Of a DNA stretch of 64,000 bases, positions 26,045-34,547 are shown one piece after another (position 1 is the stretch's first letter; the number at the start of each line of letters is the position of its first letter). The stretch spans positions 186,001 to 250,000 of the forward strand of contig CAVQBL010000016.1 of NCBI GenBank assembly GCA_963710715.1, read 5' to 3'. Below the pieces are notes generated by a model. That model ran no database searches. It was not told where the DNA came from and was given only the letters and a program-made list of their open reading frames with translations. The stretch is from CAVQBL01 sp963710715 (GTDB taxonomy: Bacteria > Pseudomonadota > Gammaproteobacteria > DSM-16500). The position numbers were made by a program, and so were the translations under genes.

Positions 26045-26878
26045 ATGGCTATCGCACCATCCACAACACCCGAACTCATTGGTCAGCAATTAATTCGAAG
26101 TTTAAAACTCTATCGAACTGTATTTCTTCGCGTTGTTTTCTTAGCTTTAATGTTATCCATTATTGCATTCATTCCGCGTTTGATGATATTAGCCATTGGA
26201 AAAAATATTTTTGCTACATTACCTTTATTCAGCCCACATAAGCTCTGGTTCGTAGTTATTGATTTAGCCTGTTTAACATTTTTCACGGCGATTTTGTGGC
26301 GTGTGCGTTGTATCTTACGCGGCGAACATGAATCACTATTGAGTGACTTTGAAATTGCTATTAAAAAATTACCCTTTATTTTAGTTGCTGTCATTGTTCA
26401 AATGTTACTTTTTCTATTAATTAACTTCACTATCTATGGTTTCTATAGTTACCTAGGGGTTTATCACCTCTTTCTCACAACTAGCCCTATTGAAATATTA
26501 ATTATTATCTTACCTTTTATGTTGCAAATGCTCATTAGTTTTTTCATTTTCTTTCTTTTCTTTTTCTACTTACCACTCATACTCATAGAAAATGATAGTG
26601 CTATTGCAGCCTTAAAACAAAGCGCTCATTTAGTCTGGAAGCACTGGTGGCAAACATTTTGGGTACAAATAACACCCTGGGTTTGTTATCTTTTATTTTT
26701 ACTTATCCTCAAATTTGTGGCGCATATTAATGTTCATATCTATTTCTTTCAACCTGTCCAACCGACTATCATTGAGGTCGGTGTACATATTCTAGTTTTT
26801 GCACTTTTCATACCTTGGGCTGCTACAACCTTACTCACTCAATTACATGATTTAGAGCTTCGCACCCCTTCAAAATAA
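26045..26878 (+). CDS. polytopic membrane protein of unknown function
   Basis: A 277-residue protein with about six transmembrane helices, near residues 30-55, 70-90, 115-140, 155-185, 210-235 and 245-265. It has little soluble sequence. The E-N-D-S-A-I-A-A-L-K-Q-S-A-H-L-V motif near residue 185 resembles a short segment common in YciC/DUF-type membrane proteins with repeated helices. No catalytic motif. The ATG follows an AAGGA at a slightly long distance. It lies 45 bp upstream of ruvX. Confidence 0.7.
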   Translation: MAIAPSTTPELIGQQLIRSLKLYRTVFLRVVFLALMLSIIAFIPRLMILAIGKNIFATLPLFSPHKLWFVVIDLACLTFFTAILWRVRCILRGEHESLLSDFEIAIKKLPFILVAVIVQMLLFLLINFTIYGFYSYLGVYHLFLTTSPIEILIIILPFMLQMLISFFIFFLFFFYLPLILIENDSAIAALKQSAHLVWKHWWQTFWVQITPWVCYLLFLLILKFVAHINVHIYFFQPVQPTIIEVGVHILVFALFIPWAATTLLTQLHDLELRTPSK

Positions 26879-26923
26879 AATAAGCCTCTGTTTTGCTTGA
26901 GTTAAATTAGATATAATCTGTAG

Positions 26924-27349
26924 ATGAAAGAGAGTCCTATTAACACGTTGCTAGGCTTTGATTTCGGCACCAAACGTATTGGTATCGCCCTAGGTCAAAC
27001 CGTTACCCGAACTGCACGACCACTCGGTGTTATCAAAGCAACTGATGGAATACCACAGTGGGATACACTAGACCAGTTTGTTAAAGCCTGGCAACCTAAT
27101 GCATTTGTGGTAGGTATACCATTAAATATGGATGGGACAGAGCAACCGCTGACGCAGGCTGCGCGGCGTTTTGCTGACTCATTACGTGAACGGTTTAAGC
27201 TGCCCGTATATGAGATGGATGAGAGACTGACATCCGTTTCTGCCAGGGAACAGGTTTTTAGCCAGGGTGGATATAAAGCTTTAAAGGATACGCAAATTGA
27301 TAGTATTGCGGCGCAATTGATTTTACAGAATTGGTTGGAAAGTAAATAG
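26924..27349 (+). CDS. ruvX: YqgF/RuvX-type RNase H-fold nuclease
   Basis: A 141-residue member of the YqgF family, which processes pre-16S rRNA ends. It has L-L-G-F-D-F-G-T-K-R-I-G-I-A-L-G with the first catalytic Asp, V-V-G-I-P-L-N-M-D-G-T-E-Q-P, Y-E-M-D-E-R-L-T-S-V and the last Asp in K-D-x-Q-I-D-S-I-A-A-Q-L-I-L. Length and motifs are normal. A dispersed repeat begins 13 bp after the stop. Confidence 0.92.
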   Translation: MKESPINTLLGFDFGTKRIGIALGQTVTRTARPLGVIKATDGIPQWDTLDQFVKAWQPNAFVVGIPLNMDGTEQPLTQAARRFADSLRERFKLPVYEMDERLTSVSAREQVFSQGGYKALKDTQIDSIAAQLILQNWLESK

Positions 27350-27361
27350 CCTTTCCGCGCT

Positions 27362-27449
27362 CGTCATTGCTCCCGGCACGCTTTTTGCCGGGCGTGGCAA
27401 TCCAGAACTGGATCGCCACGGCCAAGCGCTTCGCGGCCTCGCGATGACG
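27362..27449. repeat. GTCATTGCGA-bounded dispersed repeat, copy 4
   Basis: An 88 bp copy, the shortest full one. The left end is CGTCATTGC and the right end GCGATGACG, with a single C-to-G exchange in the inverted repeat. GTGGCAATCCAGAACTGGATC is retained. It lies between ruvX and dsbB. Confidence 0.75.
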
Positions 27450-27493
27450 TTGAACGGTTATTAGTGTAAAATAAATATATATATAGGTATAAC

Positions 27494-27988
27494 ATGAAAA
27501 TCTTCTTATCTAAACGCTTAACGTATCTACTCGGATTCCTCATTATCTGTAGCTTGGTAGGTGTCTCAATGTACTTACAAAAACATGATGGCATGCATCC
27601 TTGTGCTCTGTGTATATTACAACGATTTAGCCTAGCCATTTTGGGCATAGTTTTTTTGTTTGGTGCCATCTTTAATTTAAAACGCATTGGCGGAATCATC
27701 TTAGGACTATTTGCTTTTTTAGTTGCTCTTAGCGGCGCTCTCTTATCAGGAAGACAAGTATGGCTACAACATTTACCACCCAATCCAAATGGGGACTGCG
27801 GCGCGAGCTTACAATACATGCTACAGGCTTTTCCCTTAAATCAAGTAGTCAAACTCATTATAGGCGGCGGGGCAGAGTGCGCGCACGTTGGTTGGCAATT
27901 TCTGTACCTCAGCTTAGCCGAATGGTCTTTGGTTTGGTTTGCCATATTTTTTCTACTGGCATTGGTACAATTATTTCGCCAGCAATAA
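27494..27988 (+). CDS. dsbB: disulfide bond formation protein DsbB
   Basis: A 164-residue, four-helix quinone reductase that reoxidises DsbA. The first active pair is C-A-L-C in H-P-C-A-L-C-I-L-Q-R-F. The second pair of periplasmic cysteines lies in G-D-C-G-A-S-L and G-A-E-C-A-H-V, more than 20 residues apart. Arg of the quinone site follows the first pair (Q-R). The ATG start gives the usual length. The stop overlaps the ATG of the next gene (TAATG). Confidence 0.92.
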   Translation: MKIFLSKRLTYLLGFLIICSLVGVSMYLQKHDGMHPCALCILQRFSLAILGIVFLFGAIFNLKRIGGIILGLFAFLVALSGALLSGRQVWLQHLPPNPNGDCGASLQYMLQAFPLNQVVKLIIGGGAECAHVGWQFLYLSLAEWSLVWFAIFFLLALVQLFRQQ

Positions 27989-28425
27989 TGAAAAGAATAT
28001 TATTTTTGATGTCTCTGCTGATCTGTGTACCTGGCATTGCTCAAAATGATATGTTTGGACAAATATTACAAATTAACACACGGTTTCATTCCCATGTTGG
28101 GAAACCCACATGGCTACTAATTATCCGTGAACAAGAGACAGGTGTCGTATCACCTTATGTATACGACATCCGACAAAATGACAATTTCTGGATTGCTCTC
28201 ACATGGGGGCATACTTATCGTATCACCGTTTCTCAACTTAAAATTGCTTTTGATTTTGGTCCTCCAGTGGTAATTAATGATTTTTGTCATTTACAAAGTG
28301 AAATGATCGAAGGAAAATCAATGACAATTTCAATTACAGGGCAGTTAACGCCCGATAGAAAAAATGCCATCTGTCACGTAAAAAAGTTTCAGGATTTGCC
28401 CTTTCCAATCGTAACCGATCCTTAA
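27988..28425 (+). CDS. exported protein of unknown function
   Basis: A 145-residue protein with a cleavable signal (M-K-R-I-L-F-L-M-S-L-L-I-C-V-P-G-I-A-Q). It has two cysteines, in N-D-F-C-H-L and A-I-C-H-V, which could form a disulfide. The start overlaps the dsbB stop, so it is translationally coupled to a disulfide-forming enzyme; a DsbB/DsbA client is plausible but inferred. The mature domain has an I-A-F-D-F-G-P-P motif that recalls D-F-G-P-P in the secreted protein at 50768. Not recognised otherwise. Confidence 0.7.
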   Translation: MKRILFLMSLLICVPGIAQNDMFGQILQINTRFHSHVGKPTWLLIIREQETGVVSPYVYDIRQNDNFWIALTWGHTYRITVSQLKIAFDFGPPVVINDFCHLQSEMIEGKSMTISITGQLTPDRKNAICHVKKFQDLPFPIVTDP

Positions 28426-28504
28426 TCAGAACGCATTGATCTCATAGCAATCTGAGCGCTATAATCCTAAATAATTATCTGAAAAACTCTTAGGAAAAAA
28501 ATTT

Positions 28505-29485
28505 ATGATACTGAATAATATCCTTGAAGCAATTGGCCATACCCCCATCGTGCGACTCAACCGCCTTGGCAAAGAACTTCCTTGCGAACTCTACGTCAAA
28601 TGCGAATTTTTAAATCCAGGCGGTTCACTCAAAGATAGAATTGCGTATCACATGATTGAAGCTGCTGAAAAAGCGGGAGAAATTAAACCGGGTGATACGC
28701 TCATTGAAGCCACGTCGGGAAATACGGGAATTGGATTCGCACTTGCGGGTGCGGTCAAAGGTTATAAAATTATTATTACCATGCCAGAAAAAATGAGCCG
28801 TGAAAAAGAAGTGGTTCTAGAAGCCTTAGGTGCAAAAATTTATCGTACACCAACGGAAGCAGCGTGGAATGATCCTGACAGTCACATTTCTTTAGCAAAA
28901 AAATTACAAAAAGAAATTCCGCACTCACACATTTTAGATCAATACGCAAATCCAGCTAACCCCAAAGTCCATTACCAAACAACTGCTCAAGAAATTCTGG
29001 ATGATATGGGCAAAGATCTTGCCATGGTTGTTATCAGCGCGGGGACAGGAGGAACTATCACTGGTGTTGCAAAAAGACTAAAAGAAGTTAATCCTAAAAT
29101 TAAAATTATTGGTGTTGATCCTTACGGTTCCATTCTAGGTGGTGGCACGGAAATTTGTCCTTATTTAGTTGAGGGAATTGGTTATGACTTTATTCCTGAC
29201 GTATTAGATAACAGTTTAGTCGATGAATATGTTAAAACACATGACAAAGAATCTTTTTTAATGGCGCGACGTCTTATTAAAGAAGAAGGTTTACTCGTCG
29301 GTGGTTCAAGTGGTGCCACAGTTTGGGGAGCACTGCAAGTTGCACCACGATTGAAAAAAGGTGAAAAATGTCTGATTATTTTAGCTGATGGTATCCGCAA
29401 TTATTTAAGTAAATTTGTGGATGATAAGTGGATGCAAGAAAAAGGGTTCATTAAAAATGAAAAAAAACATTCAGCAACATCTTGA
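28505..29485 (+). CDS. cystathionine beta-synthase (PLP fold-type II)
   Basis: A 326-residue PLP enzyme with G-G-S-L-K-D-R-I-A (PLP Lys), S-G-N-T-G-I-G and G-T-G-G-T-I-T-G-V-A-K-R, typical of the cysteine synthase and CBS group. It has no C-terminal CBS domain pair. Its coupling with a cystathionine gamma-lyase-type gene, with an overlap of about 29 bp, favours cystathionine beta-synthase. Together they would convert homocysteine plus serine to cysteine. O-acetylserine sulfhydrylase is the alternative. Confidence 0.85.
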   Translation: MILNNILEAIGHTPIVRLNRLGKELPCELYVKCEFLNPGGSLKDRIAYHMIEAAEKAGEIKPGDTLIEATSGNTGIGFALAGAVKGYKIIITMPEKMSREKEVVLEALGAKIYRTPTEAAWNDPDSHISLAKKLQKEIPHSHILDQYANPANPKVHYQTTAQEILDDMGKDLAMVVISAGTGGTITGVAKRLKEVNPKIKIIGVDPYGSILGGGTEICPYLVEGIGYDFIPDVLDNSLVDEYVKTHDKESFLMARRLIKEEGLLVGGSSGATVWGALQVAPRLKKGEKCLIILADGIRNYLSKFVDDKWMQEKGFIKNEKKHSATS

Positions 29486-30617
29486 AACTCGCGTTATTCA
29501 TGCAGGGCAATCACCGGATCCTTCAACAGGAGCGGTAATGACACCTATTTATGCCACATCAACTTATGTGCAAGAAAGTCCAGGCAAACATAAAGGTTAT
29601 GAATACTCACGTTCACACAATCCCACGCGCGCGGCTTACGAAAAATGCGTAGCGAATCTTGAATCAGGAGAGAGAGGATTTGCTTTTGCATCTGGAATGG
29701 CTGCCATTGCCACGATTCTAGAATTATTAAATCCAGGCGATCACATCATCGCAATGGATGATCTTTACGGTGGCACATATCGATTACTCGAAAAAGTACG
29801 TAAACGTTCTGCTGGCATTCATGTTTCTTTTGTGGATCTCTCTCACCCTGAAAAAATTAAATTAGAACTCCGCAAAGAAACGCGCATGATCTGGGTAGAA
29901 ACTCCTACCAATCCAATGTTGAAATTAGTTGATCTCAAGAAAGTTGCTGACATCGCTAAACAACATAAATTAATTTCCGTTGCTGACAATACATTTGCTA
30001 CACCTATTTTACAACGCCCATTGGAACTAGGATTTGATATTGTTACACACTCAGCAACAAAATATTTAAATGGTCACTCTGATATGGTGGGTGGCATTGC
30101 GATTGTTGGAAACAATGCAGAACTTGCAGAACAATTAGGTTTTTTACAAAACGCTATTGGCGCCATTGCTGGGCCATTTGATAGTTTTCTTGCTTTACGC
30201 GGCGTAAAAACTCTTGCTGTGCGCATGGAAAGGCACTGCAGCAATGCAATGGAACTTGCAGCATGGCTAGAAAAACATCCTAAAGTTGCGCGGGTTATTT
30301 ATCCCGGATTAAAAAGTCACCCGCAACATGACCTCGCTAAAAAGCAAATGGAATATTTTGGTGGCATGATTACGATTGAATTAAATTGTGATTTAAAAGC
30401 AACGGTGAGAGCTCTCGAGCGTTGCCAAATTTTCGCGCTCGCGGAAAGTTTAGGTGGCGTGGAAAGTTTAATCGAACATCCTGCGATTATGACGCATGCA
30501 ACCATTCCTAAAGCACAGCGTGAACATTTAGGTATTAAAGATAGCACTATTCGAATTTCAGTTGGGATCGAGGCAATTGAGGATTTGAAAAAAGATTTGG
30601 AACAAGCATTAAGTTGA
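29457..30617 (+). CDS. cystathionine gamma-lyase / gamma-synthase family enzyme
   Basis: A 386-residue PLP fold-type I enzyme. Y-E-Y-S-R-S-x-N-P-T-R is at the start, and D-D-L-Y-G-G-T-Y-R and H-S-A-T-K-Y-L-N-G-H-S-D hold the PLP Lys. The C-terminal S-L-G-G-V-E-S-L-I-E-H-P-A is present. I place the start at the ATG at 29457 (M-K-K-N-I-Q-Q-H-L-E-T-R), overlapping the CBS gene. The pairing supports a reverse transsulfuration role (cystathionine to cysteine). Sequence cannot exclude gamma-synthase or methionine gamma-lyase. Confidence 0.87.
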   Translation: MKKNIQQHLETRVIHAGQSPDPSTGAVMTPIYATSTYVQESPGKHKGYEYSRSHNPTRAAYEKCVANLESGERGFAFASGMAAIATILELLNPGDHIIAMDDLYGGTYRLLEKVRKRSAGIHVSFVDLSHPEKIKLELRKETRMIWVETPTNPMLKLVDLKKVADIAKQHKLISVADNTFATPILQRPLELGFDIVTHSATKYLNGHSDMVGGIAIVGNNAELAEQLGFLQNAIGAIAGPFDSFLALRGVKTLAVRMERHCSNAMELAAWLEKHPKVARVIYPGLKSHPQHDLAKKQMEYFGGMITIELNCDLKATVRALERCQIFALAESLGGVESLIEHPAIMTHATIPKAQREHLGIKDSTIRISVGIEAIEDLKKDLEQALS

Positions 30618-30709
30618 AGGAAGCTAAAAAAAAGTTTGCTTTTTGACACTACATTTGCTACCATTAGTAGTATGAATAGTAATACTTTATTTAGGATATG
30701 GGTGTTTTC

Positions 30710-30934
30710 ATGAATGTAGAAAAACTATCAATTTCTCTTCCTGCTACGCTTGCTCATTTTGTAAAAGAGTACCAAGCATCTCATGCTTATAAAAGCAAAT
30801 CAGAAGTCATTCAAGACGCAATCAAACTATTAAGACAAAAACAACTCGAAGCTGCATATCTTGCAGCAAATAAAGAAATTGATCCTGCTTTTGATGTAAC
30901 AGATACTGATGGATTAGACGATGAAACGTGGTGA
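30710..30934 (+). CDS. RHH antitoxin of a MazF-type pair
   Basis: About 74 residues. M-N-V-E-K-L-S-I-S-L-P-A-T-L-A then K-S-K-S-E-V-I-Q-D-A-I-K-L-L-R is a ribbon-helix-helix of the ParD/CopG type, followed by an acidic tail (D-V-T-D-T-D-G-L-D-D-E-T-W) for toxin binding. I use the ATG at 30710; another ATG at 30698 is only one base from AGGA. It overlaps the toxin by 14 bp. A dyad AGTAT-N8-ATACT lies just upstream and may be the operator. Confidence 0.8.
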   Translation: MNVEKLSISLPATLAHFVKEYQASHAYKSKSEVIQDAIKLLRQKQLEAAYLAANKEIDPAFDVTDTDGLDDETW

Positions 30935-31259
30935 AATATACTATGCCAACTTGGATCCCACCGTGGGTTCAGAAATCAAAAAAAAGCGGCCAGTAATAGT
31001 TATAAGTAATAACGCTAGCAACAAAGTATCTTCCTTAGTAACAGTGCTTCCTATTACATCTAATATCAGCAAAATTTATCCTTTTGAAGTTGCATTACCT
31101 GCAAAAAGAAGCGGTTTAAAAAAAGATTCTAAAATTCAATGCCAGCAAATCAGAACCATCTCAAAATTACGCATTATTTTACCAGCGGTCGGGAATGTTG
31201 ATAAAACTATCATAGACCACATCCAAAATGCACTAGAGTTGCATTTGGATTTTGCCTAA
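30921..31259 (+). CDS. mazF: MazF/PemK-family endoribonuclease toxin
   Basis: A 112-residue toxin with M-K-R-G-E-I-Y-Y-A-N-L-D-P-T-V-G-S-E-I-K, K-K-R-P-V-I-V-I-S-N-N and V-L-P-I-T-S-N. The P-V and S-N positions and the D-P-T-V-G-S-E loop are family hallmarks of the SH3-like RNase that cleaves mRNA. It overlaps the antitoxin gene. Its stop overlaps by four bases the convergent end of the next minus-strand gene. Confidence 0.9.
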   Translation: MKRGEIYYANLDPTVGSEIKKKRPVIVISNNASNKVSSLVTVLPITSNISKIYPFEVALPAKRSGLKKDSKIQCQQIRTISKLRIILPAVGNVDKTIIDHIQNALELHLDFA

Positions 31260-31483
31260 ACATCCGAATCATCATGCTCAATAGTCCGCCCCGATTTTTT
31301 AGGTTTAGTTAAATCTTTAGGGGGGAAAAACGTTTGCCGAATCCAAGCAATAGCAAATAGCACGAGTCCTACCAATGCACCAAAGATAAGAACATACGAT
31401 AAAAAAACAATACCCACGACAAAAATAACAATCATTACGCCAATGATTAAAAACGGCAGTAATTTCTCTAAAAATGACTGCAT
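31256..31483 (-). CDS. small membrane protein
   Basis: A 75-residue protein with a long hydrophobic region (about residues 8-48, two helices) and a charged C-terminus K-P-K-K-S-G-R-T-I-E-H-D-D-S-D-V. No catalytic residues. It lies 3 bp after the 31487 gene in the same direction, forming a two-gene unit. Unknown function. Confidence 0.6.
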   Translation of the reverse strand: MQSFLEKLLPFLIIGVMIVIFVVGIVFLSYVLIFGALVGLVLFAIAWIRQTFFPPKDLTKPKKSGRTIEHDDSDV

Positions 31484-31486
31484 AAC

Positions 31487-31681
31487 TTAGAATCCTTCCC
31501 ATATCTTTTTGATGCGGCTTTCTCGTCTCTCTGCAACATCGCGCAAATAATAAATTAGGCGATATTTCGCTATTTCTTTTTCTTGTGATAGAGACAAGCC
31601 AGGATGTTCTCTATCAAACTGTTGCAGGAATAAGTCCATGCCACTGACATAGTTAGTAAGTTTGGGGTATTCACTCATCAA
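31487..31681 (-). CDS. small conserved-type hypothetical protein
   Basis: A 64-residue protein with Y-V-S-G-M-D-L-F-L-Q-Q-F-D and H-P-x-L-S-L-S-Q-E-K-E-I-A-K-Y-R, a pattern I associate with small proteins of unknown function in Coxiella and Legionella relatives. No membrane helix. The two tandem ATGs leave the exact start open by one codon. It precedes the small membrane protein by 3 bp and may partner with it. Confidence 0.6.
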   Translation of the reverse strand: MMSEYPKLTNYVSGMDLFLQQFDREHPGLSLSQEKEIAKYRLIYYLRDVAERRESRIKKIWEGF

Positions 31682-31766
31682 AATAGCCTCGACGATAATG
31701 AATAAATTGTACCATAAATAACGGTAAAAGGTTTCTATTTACTTATCTATCAAACTTTAGTAAGTT

Positions 31767-31910
31767 GCTCACAATGGATTTTGGCCATTTTTGAAATTTC
31801 AGCGTAGGGTGGGCAAAACATTGCGCGTTTTTATAATGGATTGTGCTTAACAGATAAACGCGCAATGTGTGCCCACCATATTTAAAAACGGCCGAAGTCC
31901 AGTCACAATC
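31767..31910. repeat. nested inverted-repeat element (MITE-like)
   Basis: Outer ends: GGATTTTGGCCATTTTTGAA on the left and TTTAAAAACGGCCGAAGTCC on the right, inverted and imperfect. Inner ends: GGGTGGGCAAAACATTGCGC and GCGCAATGTGTGCCCACC. The outer core is also found in the hairpin after dnaA (20392-20437), which suggests one element inserted into or composed with another. It sits directly upstream of dacB. Confidence 0.7.
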
Positions 31911-31928
31911 ATGGAATAGAGAGTAAGT

Positions 31929-33389
31929 ATGCGATTTTTGCGTGTGGGTAGGATAGTTTGTCTAGGGATGGTGTTCTGCTTAAGTTGCACAACTATATCC
32001 GCCAAATACAAAGCTCAACCTCGTTACGTTGGTACAGACCGCCTCACTTCAGCAATTAATCGTATTGTACAAAATACCGATCCCAGTGCCCGTATAGGCA
32101 TTATCATTAAATCCATGAAATATGGTGATACACTCTATACTAAAAGCGAACAACGACCATTTATTCCAGCGAGCACATTAAAAATTCTCACGGCCGAAGC
32201 AGCTTTGCTCTATTTAGGCACCGACTTTAAATTTCAAACTCGAGTACTCACGGATGCCAAAACCATTGATAATGGTGTTCTGGATGGCAACCTCTATCTT
32301 GTGCACAGTGGTGACCCCTCTCTCACTTATTATGACTTAACTGATTTGATAGCAGAACTCAAATCGCGGCGCATCCAGCAAATCACTGGCAATGTTTATG
32401 TCGATAATAACGCTTACGACCAAGTCAATTGGGGTCCAGGCTGGTTGTGGGATGATAAAAAAAGTTGTTATGGGGCACCTATCAATGCCAGCATTATTAA
32501 TCATAATTGTATGTCATTTACCGTTAAACCCGGCAAAGCACCGGGTAATGCTGCATATGTTGCCAGCAACATTCCTTTTTCTACACCGATTAAAAACCAA
32601 GTCGTCACTAAACCCAAACGTTCTCGATCTTGTTATTTACGCTTACATGACAGCGAGAATGACATACTTTCCATCAGTGGCTGCATGCCCAAAGGAAATT
32701 ACACATGGGGAGTCAGCAGCGTAGTCACAAACATGGTGCAATATAATAAATTATTATTACAAAGCTTATTTAAACGTTTTGGTATTTCCATTCAAGGATC
32801 GATTAAACCTGGCAGCGCGCCTCTCCATTCAGCAACGATTGCAATACATGAATCAAAACCATTGGCACACTTGATCAATACCATGTTAAAAAATTCAGAC
32901 AATGTCATCGCTGGATCTTTATTGAAAAAAATGGGGCAATTGTTTTCACATCGCCCAGGCAGTTGGGAAAGTGGCAGCAATGCTGTGTCGCGCATCTTAG
33001 CGCAAAAAGCGTTTGTGGATACTGGGCGTTTGAGCATCATCGATGGTTCTGGTCTGTCACGTTATAATCAAGTAACCCCTAAACAAATGATGCAAGTATT
33101 GGAATTTGCTTATCACAATTATTCTACGAATACGGAATTTATGTCTGCGTTACCTATTTCTGGTGTAGATGGTACGTTAAAACATCGCATGCGTAATATA
33201 TTTCGAAAAGTCCGCGCTAAAACCGGCACGATGTCAGGCGTTGTTTCACTCGCAGGCTACACCGTCAATGCTGACAAAGAACCTATTGCATTTGTTATTA
33301 TGGTGAATGGTCGCGATGGCTATGACTGGAAATATCGGGAGATGGAAGACGCGATTGTGACTGCGTTGACGAGGTATTCTAGGGATTAG
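31929..33389 (+). CDS. dacB: D-alanyl-D-alanine carboxypeptidase/endopeptidase (PBP4, S13)
   Basis: A 486-residue periplasmic peptidoglycan hydrolase. The N-terminal signal leads into the S13 domain with S-x-x-K in P-A-S-T-L-K-I, S-x-N in K-N-S-D-N-V-I-A, and K-T-G in R-A-K-T-G-T-M-S-G. The domain architecture and length match E. coli DacB. It cleaves D-Ala cross-links and terminal D-Ala. The start ATG follows an appropriate purine-rich stretch; a nested repeat ends 18 bp upstream. Confidence 0.93.
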   Translation: MRFLRVGRIVCLGMVFCLSCTTISAKYKAQPRYVGTDRLTSAINRIVQNTDPSARIGIIIKSMKYGDTLYTKSEQRPFIPASTLKILTAEAALLYLGTDFKFQTRVLTDAKTIDNGVLDGNLYLVHSGDPSLTYYDLTDLIAELKSRRIQQITGNVYVDNNAYDQVNWGPGWLWDDKKSCYGAPINASIINHNCMSFTVKPGKAPGNAAYVASNIPFSTPIKNQVVTKPKRSRSCYLRLHDSENDILSISGCMPKGNYTWGVSSVVTNMVQYNKLLLQSLFKRFGISIQGSIKPGSAPLHSATIAIHESKPLAHLINTMLKNSDNVIAGSLLKKMGQLFSHRPGSWESGSNAVSRILAQKAFVDTGRLSIIDGSGLSRYNQVTPKQMMQVLEFAYHNYSTNTEFMSALPISGVDGTLKHRMRNIFRKVRAKTGTMSGVVSLAGYTVNADKEPIAFVIMVNGRDGYDWKYREMEDAIVTALTRYSRD

Positions 33390-33425
33390 ATTTAGTTGTC
33401 ATTGCGAATAGCTAGACACATGGAA

Positions 33426-33576
33426 AACGGCTAGCGGGTTTTTCGATAAAGCTAAATTGACTGGGGACCCGTCGTTGGATGGTTCACGTTTTCGTACTCG
33501 CGAAGAGCACGCTGCGTGCGAAAAGTGAAGCCATCCAACGCCACCCCGATTTTATATCGAAAACCCCTTAGCCGTT
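33426..33576. repeat. 151 bp imperfect palindrome downstream of dacB
   Basis: The left arm AACGGCTAGCGGGTTTTTCG and right arm CGAAAACCCCTTAGCCGTT are inverted repeats. Inside them lies a second pair, CGTTGGATGGTTCACGTTTT and AAAAGTGAAGCCATCCAACG. The whole folds into one long hairpin with a central GC-rich part containing GCACGCTGCGTGC. It has no reading frame. Outside it, GTCATTGCGA at 33398 looks like a relic end of the other repeat family. Confidence 0.75.
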
Positions 33577-33616
33577 ATTGTCACATCGCAATTCATTAAG
33601 GCAAAAGCCTTCCTTC

Positions 33617-34357
33617 TCAGAGTGTCGCAATCTTAACATGCAAGGAACCTGATGGTCGCGCCACCGACACCTCTTTAACTACACCCCTGTAGTTTCCAAT
33701 TCCATAGGAGCAATCATTCCCAGTAGGTGGAACCTTTGTCCCAAAGGATTTCATGAGTGTATGTTGTTGTAAAGGAGATTGAGCACGCCTTGCGTTATCG
33801 CTCACTTGAGAAGAAACTTCCTTCGCAGGCGCTGCTAGCTGTGGCAGCTTTTTCATCATTGCAGAAATTTTAGAGTCGATATTTTTTAGGTCACTGACTA
33901 AACTCCCAAAAACCCCATGCCGAAACCTTGTGGCTGTAAGCGAACAATACTTATTCAAAGTTTTTTGTAACTCAGGTAGGCTTTGTGTTGATGAAACATC
34001 TTCACATAATTTTTTGCGGCCACGTCCAAGCTGAGTCCAACAATTTTCCTGAATGGTAAGAAAAATTTCCTGTTTAAAACTCTCTAAAATCAAGAGTGGC
34101 AAATATTGTTCGTACAAAAATTTTCGGGTCAGCCCATCTGTATCTTGTGCTAATTTTAGCACCAGACGATAACCAGCCAAAAAGCTTTCTCTTTTCTGAT
34201 GTTGTTTGTATTGCTCTTTATATGTATCTTTATATGTAAAATATGTAGATAGCTCTTTTTTAGCATCTAGTAGAAAAATACGAGTGGATATTAAAATTTC
34301 GTCTATTTTCGCTACATTTTGTTCCCAATCGGAAACACGCCCATTGCTACGACTCAT
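33617..34357 (-). CDS. hypothetical protein, candidate secreted effector
   Basis: A 246-residue protein with no signal peptide and no hydrophobic helix. The first 180 residues are largely helical and charged; the last 60 contain low-complexity Ser/Pro/Gln patches (R-A-Q-S-P-L-Q-Q-H) and end with the hydroxylated/hydrophobic L-H-V-K-I-A-T-L. GAGG lies eight bases before the ATG. The promoter carries a PmrA-type tandem repeat overlapping the -35 region with a perfect TATAAT. I do not recognise the family; effector status is inferred from promoter and composition. Confidence 0.65.
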   Translation of the reverse strand: MSRSNGRVSDWEQNVAKIDEILISTRIFLLDAKKELSTYFTYKDTYKEQYKQHQKRESFLAGYRLVLKLAQDTDGLTRKFLYEQYLPLLILESFKQEIFLTIQENCWTQLGRGRKKLCEDVSSTQSLPELQKTLNKYCSLTATRFRHGVFGSLVSDLKNIDSKISAMMKKLPQLAAPAKEVSSQVSDNARRAQSPLQQHTLMKSFGTKVPPTGNDCSYGIGNYRGVVKEVSVARPSGSLHVKIATL

Positions 34358-34426
34358 AATAAACCTCGCTAGTCATTATTAACAATTTGTATTTAATCAT
34401 TCACTTTGCAAATGGATTAGTAGCAG

Positions 34427-34459
34427 ATTATACGGATCGAACATTAAGAAAATCTTAAC
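34427..34459 (-). promoter_or_regulatory. PmrA-box-like promoter of the 33617 gene
   Basis: On the minus strand it reads GTTAAG-ATTTT-CTTAAT followed by 10 bases and TATAAT. The two hexamers are five bases apart as in the PmrA direct repeat (YTTAAK-N5-YTTAAK); one position of the first hexamer deviates. The -10 box is perfect and no normal -35 is visible, as is typical for an activator-dependent promoter. It begins about 70 bp upstream of the gene. Confidence 0.55.
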
Positions 34460-34547
34460 GATTCGCCTATATGTTGTACATCGAATTGATGTGGCTACAA
34501 ATGGAGGCTATTCAAAACTGTTGGAAAACGAGCATTTATTCAACGTA

